Source: an uncultured Flavobacteriales bacterium (lineage in GTDB: Bacteria; Bacteroidota; Bacteroidia; Flavobacteriales_D; Crocinitomicaceae). From it: a stretch of 64,000 nucleotides of DNA. The stretch spans positions 124,001 to 188,000 of the forward strand of contig CALEIK010000025.1 of assembly GCA_937876195.1 (NCBI GenBank). The letters are read 5' to 3'. Shown here one piece after another: positions 18,266 to 26,421 of this stretch. Under the pieces are notes generated by a model. That model saw only the letters and a list, made by a program, of their open reading frames with translations. It did not search any database and was not told the DNA's origin. The position numbers were made by a program, and so were the translations under genes. Numbering within the stretch: position 1 is the stretch's first letter; each line of letters opens with the position of its first letter.

Positions 18266-18488
18266 GGTATTTCACCCCTTCAGGGCTAGGTAGATACGCT
18301 TAGATCTAACATCGGGCTGCGCCCAATGTTAAAGTATAGCGCCCCTTCAGGGCTGTTACTATATTTGAGGGGATTTTATCAACTTGTGGAAAAGGATATT
18401 AAAGCCCCGAAGGGGTGACATCTATTAACGATGGACGAAGTCCATCGTTAGAGAAGAGAAAGGAACTTAGCCCTGAAGGGGCGAGATA
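18266..18488. repeat. Palindromic repeat cassette, copy 1
   Basis: About 223 bp framed by CCCCTTCAGGGCT and AGCCCTGAAGGGG. Internal hairpins: AACATCGGGC/GCCCAATGTT (18306-18331) and a perfect AACGATGGAC-GAA-GTCCATCGTT (18427-18449). The first 68 bp are identical to 18539-18606. This style resembles repeats linked to REP-associated tyrosine transposases in Bacteroidota, but no transposase is present here. Together with copy 2 it fills the gene-free interval 18179-18821. Confidence 0.8.
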
Positions 18489-18538
18489 TAAGCCTGGGAC
18501 GAATTACATCGCTCGAAAAAACTTCATATTGTTATTGT

Positions 18539-18796
18539 GGTATTTCACCCCTTCAGGGCTAGGTAGATACGCTTAGATCTAACATCGGGCTGCGCCCAAT
18601 GTTAAAATTCCCTTCACTAACGTTCGGTCTTCAAAAGCTATCGCTTTTTCTCCCCTTCAGGGCTGTTGATGGTTTCGTGAGAATTCTAATAACTATGCAA
18701 CTACTATATAAGGCCCTGAAAGGGCGACATTTACGAACGATGGACAAAGTCCATCGTTAGAGGGGAGAAAGAAACCAAGCCCTGAAGGGGCGAAAT
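18539..18796. repeat. Palindromic repeat cassette, copy 2
   Basis: Second copy, 273 bp downstream of copy 1 in the same orientation, with the same order of modules. It differs by an extra module at 18610-18652 holding the AAAAGC-TATC-GCTTTT hairpin, and by a diverged centre. The AACGATGGAC/GTCCATCGTT hairpin recurs near 18736-18759 with the loop changed to AAA. Confidence 0.8.
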
Positions 18797-18821
18797 ACAT
18801 TACCTTCTATGCTACTCACCC

Positions 18822-19904
18822 TTAAGGCTGGTATTCAGGATTGTTCAAAAACGTATAATCCGTAAGTGTTTTGAGAAAATTCACCAAATCCGTTTTTTCC
18901 TGTGCATCCAGCATCAAGCCAGTAGCGGTTGTCCCGAGCAAAGCAGGATCAACAGTAGAAGAGTTTTGCACACCGTTGTTGTAGTGTTCAACGACCTCTT
19001 CAAGTGTAGTGAAGCGTCCATCGTGCATGTAAGGTCCAGTGACTTCAATATTGCGAAGCGATGGAATTTTGAACTTCGCTCTGTCGTTTACGTTTCCTGT
19101 CGCATTTTCTCTTCCGAAATCAACAAACTGCGCATCCGTGTCCAAACCGTTGTTCATGTACAAATCGTTCTCAAAGTTGTTGCCTGCGTGGCAGTGAACA
19201 CAATCAGCACCAGAAATATCTGGGAAGAATTGGTTGTACTCTGTGAAAAACAACACCCTTCCACGTTCTTCACTGTCGGTTAAGGTAGCAGTTTCAGCTA
19301 AGTATTGGTCGTATTTGGAATTGTCTGAAACGATGGACAACATAAAGCTTTCCAGTGCCAGGGAGATTTTTTCAGATGTAATTTCACTCGTTCCAAATGC
19401 GCGAATGAATTGATCACGATAGATTTGCATCCCATTCAACTTTTGGATGACGTTGGGTAAACTTTCCTTCATTTCCAATGGGTCTTGAATCGGTAAAAGC
19501 GATTGGTGGCGCAGTAGCTCTGCTCTTCCATCCCAGAAAAAACCATTGGAGTGCCAAGCCATGTTCACAATTGCCATCGACTGTCGACTTCCCATCGCAC
19601 CTCCGACTCCTTCAGAAAACTGATTGGGATCTGAAAAACCGAAAGACTGATTGTGGCAACTTCCACAGTTGATGCTGTTGTCGAGTGAAAGTGCATTTTC
19701 AAAAAACAACATCTTCCCCAATTTGACTTTTTGAACCGTCAATGGATTGTCCGCAGGTAAATTTACTGGAGGCAAGGTGTTATTCATGAATTGAAGCTCA
19801 TACGGGGTGTCATCGTATACCGCAGTGTACGGAACGACTTCCTTTTTACAAGCAATCAATGCAATCGCCAACACAATAAATGCAAGAAACAATCTGAAAT
19901 ACAT
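18822..19904 (-). CDS. Di-heme cytochrome c peroxidase/MauG-family lipoprotein (MbnH-like)
   Basis: 360 aa with a lipoprotein signal (residues 1-19, lipobox LIAC) and two c-type heme sites, CGSCH at 80-84 and CVHCH at 235-239. VKLGKMLFFENALSLDNSI and IPSLRNIEVTGPYMHDGRF are family hallmarks, with later His and Met residues as possible distal ligands. These proteins reduce H2O2 or, as in MauG and MbnH, oxidise residues of a partner protein. The gene lies 13 bp downstream of an MbnP-like gene in one operon, which favours the MbnH-type role over a plain peroxidase. Envelope-located. Confidence 0.9.
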   Translation of the reverse strand: MYFRLFLAFIVLAIALIACKKEVVPYTAVYDDTPYELQFMNNTLPPVNLPADNPLTVQKVKLGKMLFFENALSLDNSINCGSCHNQSFGFSDPNQFSEGVGGAMGSRQSMAIVNMAWHSNGFFWDGRAELLRHQSLLPIQDPLEMKESLPNVIQKLNGMQIYRDQFIRAFGTSEITSEKISLALESFMLSIVSDNSKYDQYLAETATLTDSEERGRVLFFTEYNQFFPDISGADCVHCHAGNNFENDLYMNNGLDTDAQFVDFGRENATGNVNDRAKFKIPSLRNIEVTGPYMHDGRFTTLEEVVEHYNNGVQNSSTVDPALLGTTATGLMLDAQEKTDLVNFLKTLTDYTFLNNPEYQP

Positions 19905-19917
19905 TGTTCAGTAGTTT

Positions 19918-20877
19918 TTAATAGACAACAACTTTCTTCATTCCTACAACCACACCTGCTTTTTTCAGTTGGACAAAATAAATTCCACTTTCGCTGATGT
20001 TCATTTGAGATTGATTCTCCAAGGCAAATGATGCGATAACTCGACCGCGACTATCAGACACAGTTGCATCTACATCGTTCAAACTCTCAGGGTATTGAAT
20101 GAATAGTTCAGATTGGTTCGAAGGATTTGGGTAGACATTCCAATTCACTTCACTAACTTCATCCACACCAACGCTACCAGCCGAAGCAGTAAATACGCGG
20201 TCTCTAAAATTAATCAATGCATCAAGGTCCTGTAAATCGACACCGTGTGCAATAACACCACTGGTCATGTTAATTCCGTACAATCCTTCTTCGTAATTTC
20301 CATCAATGTTGATGTATTGAGCACCTAAATAACTTTGTCCAGTAGCGACGATTTCAGTTTCAAAATAATTATCATCGCCTAAACCGTGCAATTGAAACAT
20401 TTGGCTGAAACTGTGTCCGCCGTAACCTTCGTACACCAAAAATCGGTATCCTGCAGCCCAACCCCAATGCATCGACGGAGCCTGTGGCGCCAACGGATGA
20501 TCACTAGGATGCTGTAACGGATCTGATGTGTTCATCGGAGCATATACACCGATGTGGAATTTTACGCTTTCGATGTTGGTCACATTCAAATTTCCAAGTG
20601 GAACATCTGAGTAAGCGTCAGTACCAGCAGTGATTAATGCTACGGTATCGTCCGTAATCGCAAGTTCCTGACCACCATCATGGACAACAGTAATTCGTGT
20701 AATGTAATATTGCAAACGCGTTGCTTTGAAAACGTGTCCAAGATTGTTTTGTGACTCAACGTCCAACTGAAACGTGGCATCGTCTAGTTTGTGATTGATT
20801 CTAAGCACAACATCTGTCTGAGCGTTTAAAGTAAAGTAGCTAGTGACTACCAAGAACAAAGTAATAATTCCTTTCAT
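19918..20877 (-). CDS. MbnP-like protein with type IX sorting domain
   Basis: 319 aa with a signal peptide (1-19). Residues about 20-220 match the MbnP family: RLQYYITRITVVHDG at about 54-68, SVKFHIGVYAP (104-114) and MHWGWAAGYRFLVYEG (136-151), a region holding a Trp of the type converted to kynurenine in characterised MbnP. Residues about 245-319 form a type IX C-terminal sorting domain (NVYPNPSNQ, then SDSRGRVIAS and SGIYFVQL), so the protein should be exported and probably surface-bound. It is the first gene of an operon with the di-heme partner. Characterised MbnP binds copper; metal binding here is inference. Confidence 0.87.
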   Translation of the reverse strand: MKGIITLFLVVTSYFTLNAQTDVVLRINHKLDDATFQLDVESQNNLGHVFKATRLQYYITRITVVHDGGQELAITDDTVALITAGTDAYSDVPLGNLNVTNIESVKFHIGVYAPMNTSDPLQHPSDHPLAPQAPSMHWGWAAGYRFLVYEGYGGHSFSQMFQLHGLGDDNYFETEIVATGQSYLGAQYINIDGNYEEGLYGINMTSGVIAHGVDLQDLDALINFRDRVFTASAGSVGVDEVSEVNWNVYPNPSNQSELFIQYPESLNDVDATVSDSRGRVIASFALENQSQMNISESGIYFVQLKKAGVVVGMKKVVVY

Positions 20878-21072
20878 AAGTTTTAGTTAAAAGATGGTTC
20901 AATCCAAGGCTACTTGCGTAATGTAGCTGCACAAATCTATTACAATATCTTGGTATTTGAAAGAAAACTAATTATGTACACTTGAATTCCTAAAAACATT
21001 GTTGTGATAAACCACACAGTAGCAGTATAAAGCTAAAATTCAATTATCTTTGTACAAAAATTATTTGATTTT

Positions 21073-21549
21073 ATGATTCAACGCATTCAGACAGTTTACC
21101 TTGCCATTGCAATTATTTTTCTTTCGATTGTGACGTTTGGCAGTACTTTGTTCAGTTTTGTGAATGAAACGCATCGTTTTTCATTCAATTCGTATGGAAT
21201 TATGAAGTACGACCTTGCAACTGATGCGCTCATCAGTCAAGAGAATTTTCCTTTTTATTTGGGAACGATCGCACTGATCTTGTTGTGTTTCATCACACTC
21301 ATGTCCTATAAAAATGTAAACCGCCAATTTAAATTGGGTAGAACGGTGTTTTTTATCTATTTCCTGATGTTAGTTACCGTGTTCCTCTTGAGCATGTTTG
21401 GCGATTCATTACTTGATGTTCCCGCCGAAAAGCGCGAAATGGGACTAGGATTTTTATTATTTGTTGTTGGATTTCCATTCACCTTCCTTGCCAACACGGG
21501 AATTAAACGAGACAAGAAGTTACTCGATTCTTTAGATCGACTTCGTTAA
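21073..21549 (+). CDS. DUF4293 family membrane protein
   Basis: A 158-aa four-helix membrane protein starting MIQRIQTVYLAIAIIFLSIV, a hallmark of the Bacteroidota DUF4293 family. Helices at about 8-30, 54-74, 88-110 and 122-142; charged tail KRDKKLLDSLDRLR. Function unknown. The ABC-F gene begins 8 bp after the stop, so the two are probably co-transcribed. TATCTTTG at 21045-21052 matches a Bacteroidota -7 element, but no well-spaced TTG was seen. Confidence 0.87.
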   Translation: MIQRIQTVYLAIAIIFLSIVTFGSTLFSFVNETHRFSFNSYGIMKYDLATDALISQENFPFYLGTIALILLCFITLMSYKNVNRQFKLGRTVFFIYFLMLVTVFLLSMFGDSLLDVPAEKREMGLGFLLFVVGFPFTFLANTGIKRDKKLLDSLDRLR

Positions 21550-21557
21550 ACATATTT

Positions 21558-23435
21558 ATGAATTATTTATCGGTAGAAAACCTCACCAAGTCATTTGGTG
21601 ACCGCATTATATTTGAAGATTTGACCTTCGGCATTGACCAAGGACAGAAAGTTGCCATCGTTGCAAAAAACGGCAGTGGAAAAACGACGCTGTTACGTGC
21701 ATTGATGGGCAAGGAGCAAATCGACAGTGGACGCATCGTTTTTAGAAATGATATTCGTATAGCTTTCATGGAACAGAGTGAGAACTTGAATCCAAAGAAC
21801 TCGATCATGGAAGAAGTTTTCTCGCACGATCTTCCAGAATTACAAGCTGTGAAAGCCTACAATATTGCGATGTCTTCAGGGAACGAGAAATTGGTAGAAG
21901 ATTCGTTTGGTGCGATGACAGAGTTGAACGCATGGGACATTGAAGTGAAGGTGAGTCAAATACTTTCGGTACTGAAACTCAACGATACCAGCATGCTGAT
22001 TGAAACCCTTTCTGGGGGACAGAAAAAACGCGTTGCACTGGCGAAAGTATTGGTCGCAGAGCCTGATTTCTTGATTCTCGATGAGCCGACGAATCACCTG
22101 GACCTCGACATGATTGAGTGGTTGGAAGAATTTTTATCGAAATCGAAATCAACACTTTTGATGGTGACGCACGACCGTTATTTCTTGGAGGTTGTCTGTG
22201 ACACGATTCTCGAAATGGAAGATCAAACCATTTACAAATACAAAGGAAATTTCTCGTACTACCTCGAAAAAAAGGCAGAGCGACAAGAGCAATTAGAATC
22301 GACCATTGGGAAAGCGCAAAATCATTTCAAGAAAGAATTGGAATGGATGCGCCGTCAACCTAAGGCACGTGGAACAAAGCAAAAAGCGCGAATTGAATCC
22401 TTTCACGAGGTGAAGAAAGTCGCTTCACAACGCATTGACAAGGATGAAATTGATATTCCCGTGCTCATGGAACGCTTGGGGACGAAGATTTTGGAGATGC
22501 ACAACGTGACAAAAGCGTTTGGTGATTTGAAAATTTTGAACAAGCTCAGCTATTCCTTCCAGCGTCAAGAGCGTATGGGTATCGTTGGGAACAACGGAAC
22601 GGGAAAATCGACATTTTTAAATATGCTGATGGGACTGGAACCTGTTGATTCGGGTAAAGTCGTTGTGGGTGAAACGGTTGTCTTTGGCTATTACAATCAA
22701 GAGTTATTGAAGTGCGATGAAGATCAAAAAGTGATTGATGTTATTCGCGATATCGCAGAATACATTCCCTTGGAGAAAGGTCGCCAGATGACAGCTGCAC
22801 ATTTCTTGGAGAAATTCCTCTTTCCTCGAAGCATGCACTACAATTTTGTGCACAAGCTAAGTGGGGGAGAGAAGCGCCGTTTGAAACTGATGACGGTCTT
22901 GATGAAAAATCCCAATTTCTTAATCCTCGATGAGCCAACAAATGATTTGGACATCTTCGTGATGAGTGTATTGGAAGATTACCTGCGAAATTTCCAAGGG
23001 TGTCTGATCGTTGTTTCTCACGACAGGTACTTCATGGATAAAATGGTGGATCACCTCCTCGTTTTTGAGGGCAATGGTGAAGTCAAAGACATTCTAGGAA
23101 ACTACACGATCTACAGGAAATCACAAAAGGACAAAGAACTCGCCTTCAAACAAGATGGAATCGTAGACGACACGCCAACAAAAGTGATTACGGAAGTCAC
23201 CCAAGAAGCACCGAAAGAAAAGAAGAAACTTTCCTACAAAGAAAAAGCTGAATTTGATGCCCTCGAAGCGGAAATGGAGGCTTTGGAAGCAGAAAAAGAA
23301 CGATTGACACTGTTACTTTCAAGCGCAGAAGCATCGAACGATGAATTGATGGAGGCTGGAACGAAGATTGGGCAGGTTGTGGCGGAACTAGAGGAGAAGT
23401 CGGATCGTTGGTTGGAGTTGTCGGAGTTTAGTTAA
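21558..23435 (+). CDS. ABC-F family ATPase
   Basis: A 625-aa soluble protein with two ABC domains and no membrane segments. First domain: Walker A AKNGSGKTTLL (about 36-46), signature LSGGQKKRVALAKVL, Walker B LILDEPTNHLD. An arginine-rich linker follows (WMRRQPKARGTKQKARIES, about 271-289). Second domain: GNNGTGKSTFL, LSGGEKRRLKL, LILDEPTNDLD. The C-terminal coiled coil (about 560-615) is Glu/Lys-rich. ABC-F proteins act on ribosomes (translation factors or antibiotic protection); this layout is like Uup/YdiF. Follows DUF4293 by 8 bp. Confidence 0.94.
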   Translation: MNYLSVENLTKSFGDRIIFEDLTFGIDQGQKVAIVAKNGSGKTTLLRALMGKEQIDSGRIVFRNDIRIAFMEQSENLNPKNSIMEEVFSHDLPELQAVKAYNIAMSSGNEKLVEDSFGAMTELNAWDIEVKVSQILSVLKLNDTSMLIETLSGGQKKRVALAKVLVAEPDFLILDEPTNHLDLDMIEWLEEFLSKSKSTLLMVTHDRYFLEVVCDTILEMEDQTIYKYKGNFSYYLEKKAERQEQLESTIGKAQNHFKKELEWMRRQPKARGTKQKARIESFHEVKKVASQRIDKDEIDIPVLMERLGTKILEMHNVTKAFGDLKILNKLSYSFQRQERMGIVGNNGTGKSTFLNMLMGLEPVDSGKVVVGETVVFGYYNQELLKCDEDQKVIDVIRDIAEYIPLEKGRQMTAAHFLEKFLFPRSMHYNFVHKLSGGEKRRLKLMTVLMKNPNFLILDEPTNDLDIFVMSVLEDYLRNFQGCLIVVSHDRYFMDKMVDHLLVFEGNGEVKDILGNYTIYRKSQKDKELAFKQDGIVDDTPTKVITEVTQEAPKEKKKLSYKEKAEFDALEAEMEALEAEKERLTLLLSSAEASNDELMEAGTKIGQVVAELEEKSDRWLELSEFS

Positions 23436-23440
23436 TTTTT

Positions 23441-23890
23441 ATTTTTTCTTTGATACTTTGACCGGGGTCTCAAAGTATCCAAAAGACCCTTTTCCAATTT
23501 TCAAGAAATTTCGCTCTGCTACGCGCCGCGAAACGTTTTAATTTTGCACCGTTCGCGCTGATGCGCTCATCTCTTGCAAACATTAAAACTATTTTGCGAA
23601 AATTGGATCTACACATCAAATGTCAATTGTGCTAACCGAAGTAGGAAGCCCATGCAATAGTGATCACCCTTAAATTATTAATTTTTCGAAGCGATATTGA
23701 GGACCGCGCCTAGTGATCGCAGGCTGGGACCCGAAGCTTAAGGAACGCCAGAAACTGGAGCTGTCTGAGCGCTGAGCTTGTCGAAGTGCGAGTTCTTCAG
23801 TTTCCAGTGACGAAAGCAATTCGGGTAGCCTAAGATTACAGCGCTAGACTTTCTTTGTTTCTTTCTTGGGGCGATGCCAAGAAAGAAAGG
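23441..23890. repeat. Composite dispersed repeat (modules A and C), copy 1
   Basis: Fills the gene-free interval 23436-24041. Module A (about 23447-23607) begins CTTTGATACTTTGACCGGGG with a partly complementary CAAAGTATCCAAAAG, and ends AACATTAAAACTATTTTGCG then AAAATTGG. Module C (about 23637-23890) carries GAAGTAGGAAGCCCATG, TTTTTCGAAGCGATATTGAG then GACCGCGCC, a REP-like palindrome at 23762-23785, and a hairpin CTTTCTTGG-GGCGATG-CCAAGAAAG at 23860-23885. The remainder to 24041 is plain spacer before the ArsC-like gene. Confidence 0.75.
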
Positions 23891-24041
23891 CAGAAATTCA
23901 TTGCTACAACAATTACCCCCCCCTTAACCCCCACAAAACACCCATATTACCTACCACGGTGAATATTCATTTAGGATAAATTAACTTGCGTTTTCGGGCA
24001 AAATGGCGTAAATTACAAGACAATCCCAAAAACACCGCCTT

Positions 24042-24398
24042 ATGTATTTCAACAAGAGAGAGCTCACATTACTGTATAACAGTCACAGAGAATTGGACAG
24101 AAAAACGTTGGCAATGGCGCACACGTTAGGAGTAAAAATAAACAGACAAGATTTGACTTCCGTGCGTCTTTCTGAAACACTTTTTATGTTGTTTTTGAAT
24201 AAGCTGGCGGTGGAACCTTGCGCAATTGTAGATAAATCAAATCCCTTTTATCAACGCGAACTGAAAGGACGCGGATATACAGCACCAGAATGGTACGAAA
24301 TTTTGTTGCACAATCCTGAATTATTGCGCGCACCCTTGGCGATGTATGGAGAAAAGGCGATCATGTGCACTGCACCGAATGATATGCTGAAGATTTAA
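24042..24398 (+). CDS. ArsC-like thioredoxin-fold protein lacking the catalytic cysteine
   Basis: 118 aa. It aligns by eye with the arsenate reductase/Spx family: LTLLYNSHRELDRKTLAMA (about 8-26) corresponds to the family start with NPxCxxSRxTL, and ILLHNPELLRAPLAMYGEKA (86-105) to the LxxHPxLINRPIxV segment. The catalytic Cys position is occupied by His or Arg, so arsenate reduction by the usual route is unlikely. Possibly a Bacteroidota-specific regulatory or structural relative. A strong terminator follows. Confidence 0.75.
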   Translation: MYFNKRELTLLYNSHRELDRKTLAMAHTLGVKINRQDLTSVRLSETLFMLFLNKLAVEPCAIVDKSNPFYQRELKGRGYTAPEWYEILLHNPELLRAPLAMYGEKAIMCTAPNDMLKI

Positions 24399-24449
24399 TG
24401 TTCAGATTGAGTCGGGCTTGTGTAAGTGAAGTCAAAAAATAAATTATTA

Positions 24450-24486
24450 AAAAAGGGCGCATTTACATTTAAATGCGCCCTTTAAT
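24450..24486. terminator. Bidirectional terminator
   Basis: The perfect hairpin AAAGGGCGCATTTA-CAT-TTAAATGCGCCCTTT, between convergent genes ending at 24398 and 24511. Confidence 0.92.
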
Positions 24487-24510
24487 TATTTTAAGTTGAA
24501 TCTTGTCAGA

Positions 24511-24807
24511 CTACTCAGAAATACTGCATGAAACAGTAATCGTCGTTGGCTCTGCTCCAGCTCCTGCCCATGGCGAAGCTACAGATGAAGTTCCGTTCTT
24601 ACTTTCGCATGAGGCTTTTGCATCCTTTTTCTTGTCTTTGATAGTAGTTGAGGAAGTTGAAGTCGTTGTTGACTCTTGTTGATAAACTGTACCTCCAGAA
24701 CTGAATTCTGGTTGGTGCGTTGTACTTGTGCATGAACATGCGTAATCTTTCTTACATGAAACTAATGTCAATGCAGCAATAAAAGCAATAGTTAAGGTTT
24801 TTTTCAT
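24511..24807 (-). CDS. Small Ser/Thr-rich lipoprotein
   Basis: 98 aa. Lipoprotein signal MKKTLTIAFIAALTLVSCKK with lipobox LVSC. The mature part has Cys residues in DYACSCTSTTH, a Ser/Thr-rich tract (about 45-55), a lysine patch KDKKKDAKASCES and a C-terminal TITVSCSISE. The pairs of Cys suggest disulfides in the periplasm or on the surface. No known family or function. Confidence 0.75.
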   Translation of the reverse strand: MKKTLTIAFIAALTLVSCKKDYACSCTSTTHQPEFSSGGTVYQQESTTTSTSSTTIKDKKKDAKASCESKNGTSSVASPWAGAGAEPTTITVSCSISE

Positions 24808-24940
24808 AACGTTTTGTTTTTTTTTGGCGCAAATTAAATAAAATATATAGATCAGCCCCTATATTATCGAAAAACTTTCCAAGGAATAGTCTGTTTCACG
24901 GAGTTTGATGCTGCGGATGCAGTGATTTGTGGATCAAAGA

Positions 24941-25442
24941 TTTTTTTTCTTTGCTTCGACACTTTGCCCGAGGCCGCAAAGTGTCCAAAGGTCCTTTTGC
25001 CAATTTTCAAGGTATTTCTCTCCACTCCGTTCCAAGAAACGTTTTAATTTCACTTCGCTCATTGCGCTTCGCTTCATTCGTCTCTCGTGAACATTAAAAC
25101 TATACTGCGAAAATTGGCTTCCTGCTTCGTTTGCATATTTTAATTATAATCTCCTATTCGTTTCGGATCGAAGTAGGAAGCCCATGACAATAAATAAACT
25201 CTTTCAAACAATTAATTTTTCGAAGCGATATTGAGGACCGCGCCTTATTTTGTTTTGCTAGAAAACAAGCTGAACGAAGCGTATTCGAACCCTTGTCTGA
25301 ACCCAGCTGTCAAAGCTTTGCTTTGGTAACAGCGTATGTGAGTTTGGGTGAGAAAGTGGAGTTCAGCGTAGCTTTTCAAAAAAACAAAATGCAGCGCTAG
25401 ACCTTCTTTGTTTCTTTCTTGGGGCAATGCCAAGAAAGAAAG
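24941..25442. repeat. Composite dispersed repeat (modules A and C), copy 2
   Basis: Occupies most of the gene-free interval 24808-25592, with the same order as 23441-23890. Module A runs from CGACACTTTGCCCGAGGCCG at about 24957 to ACTATACTGCGAAAATTGGC at about 25106. Module C has GAAGTAGGAAGCCCATG (about 25166), TTTTTCGAAGCGATATTGAG then GACCGCGCC (about 25216-25244) and the hairpin CTTTCTTGG-GGCAATG-CCAAGAAAG (about 25412-25438). The two copies differ mainly in the middle of C. The remaining bases to 25592 show nothing further. Confidence 0.75.
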
Positions 25443-25592
25443 GTAGAAATCACCCCAACCCACAAGGCTGTGCGCAGGCCTTTGCGCAAACTACGCAAGT
25501 TGCATGCAGCCCCGCGTATTTCTACGCAATCTTCACCCAAAATTTTAAAATCCCACCTGCTTTTATTACATTGCCCTACCAAAGCACCTACA

Positions 25593-25799
25593 ATGGCTAA
25601 ACTACTTATACTCATTTCCTTGCTGGTCTGTACGACCCAAGACAATCCAACCGTTTTTATCTGCGATTCACCTTCCTCAGAGGTCTATCATTTGGATGAA
25701 AAATGTGAAGGATTGCAACGCTGCAAACACGACATACTACAACTATCCAAAGAAGAAGCCATTGCGAAGAGACGCAGGTTGTGCGGGTATGAAGATTAA
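25593..25799 (+). CDS. Small secreted Cys-rich protein
   Basis: 68 aa from ATG 25593. An upstream in-frame extension to 25419 runs through repeat sequence and is rejected. A signal peptide of about 15 residues (MAKLLILISLLVCTT) precedes a compact domain with spacing C-x9-YHxxxxC-xGLxxC-(about 20)-CGYE, seen in FICDSPSSEVYHLDEKCEGL and RRLCGYED. This His/Cys pattern recurs in small Bacteroidota exported proteins and suggests a metal-binding or disulfide-knotted fold. Function unknown. Confidence 0.65.
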   Translation: MAKLLILISLLVCTTQDNPTVFICDSPSSEVYHLDEKCEGLQRCKHDILQLSKEEAIAKRRRLCGYED

Positions 25800-25845
25800 C
25801 CCCAATATTTTCGCTAAATTAGGCAGCGAATAATAAAATGAAAAG

Positions 25846-26229
25846 ATGAAAAAATTACTATTCCTACTTGTTCTTTTGATAAGTGCAGTTGCTGTTGGGC
25901 AAGAAGGACAAACAAACGAACAAGTCGATCAAGGTGACGCCACCTACCCAGGCGGACAAAAAGCCATGGATCAGTACATCAACGACAACATGCAATACCC
26001 GCAAGAAAGTATTGACAAAGGAGAAGAAGGCGTAATTTCCGTAATGCTTACAGTCAACGCAGACGGAAGTATTACCAACGTTTTTGCAGGACAAAATGAT
26101 TTCCCGTTGTTGGCAGCAGAAGCCGTACGCTTGGTGAAAGCAATGCCGAATTGGGTACCAGCAAAAATGAACGGCACACCAATTAAACAACAAGTGTATA
26201 CACCGATTAATTTTGTGTTGACACGTTAA
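25846..26229 (+). CDS. TonB C-terminal domain protein, secreted
   Basis: 127 aa with a cleavable signal peptide (1-19, ending AVG) and a TonB C-terminal domain at about 33-127: the YPGGQKAMDQYINDNMQYP opening, the EGVISVMLTVNADGSI strand and PIKQQVYTPINFVL end match it well. There is no retained membrane anchor or proline-rich spacer, so it is not a classical energy transducer; such free domains are common in Bacteroidota. A small lipoprotein and then the restriction operon follow on the same strand. Confidence 0.85.
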   Translation: MKKLLFLLVLLISAVAVGQEGQTNEQVDQGDATYPGGQKAMDQYINDNMQYPQESIDKGEEGVISVMLTVNADGSITNVFAGQNDFPLLAAEAVRLVKAMPNWVPAKMNGTPIKQQVYTPINFVLTR

Positions 26230-26239
26230 CTAAAAGAAT

Positions 26240-26413
26240 ATGAAAAGAATACTGATTTTAAGCATCGCGTTAATGGTTTACGGATTAACAACAATCTCCT
26301 GCGAAGGAGGAAACGATAATTGTGTGGAATATCACATGGAAGAAGGCTTGAGCCAAAGCGAAGCGGAGGACAAATGCAATGAGGAGTTGATTGAGACAGT
26401 GGAGGTTCTTTAA
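26240..26413 (+). CDS. Very small lipoprotein
   Basis: A 57-aa ORF. Lipoprotein signal MKRILILSIALMVYGLTTIS followed by Cys21 (lipobox TISC), then an acidic tail with Cys at about 28 and 46 (NDNCVEYHM and EDKCNEEL). It starts 10 bp after the TonB-domain gene and ends 8 bp before hsdM, so it may sit in the same transcript as either. No family recognised. Confidence 0.6.
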   Translation: MKRILILSIALMVYGLTTISCEGGNDNCVEYHMEEGLSQSEAEDKCNEELIETVEVL

Positions 26414-26421
26414 GGAAAACA

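Noticed and set aside
18179..18821. Retron or group II intron RNA
   Set aside because: Hairpins suggested structured RNA, but there is no reverse transcriptase and the pattern is a repeat cassette in two copies.
25245..25645. Minus-strand open frames through the module C repeat
   Set aside because: They lie within a dispersed repeat, overlap each other and the small Cys-rich gene, and resemble no protein.
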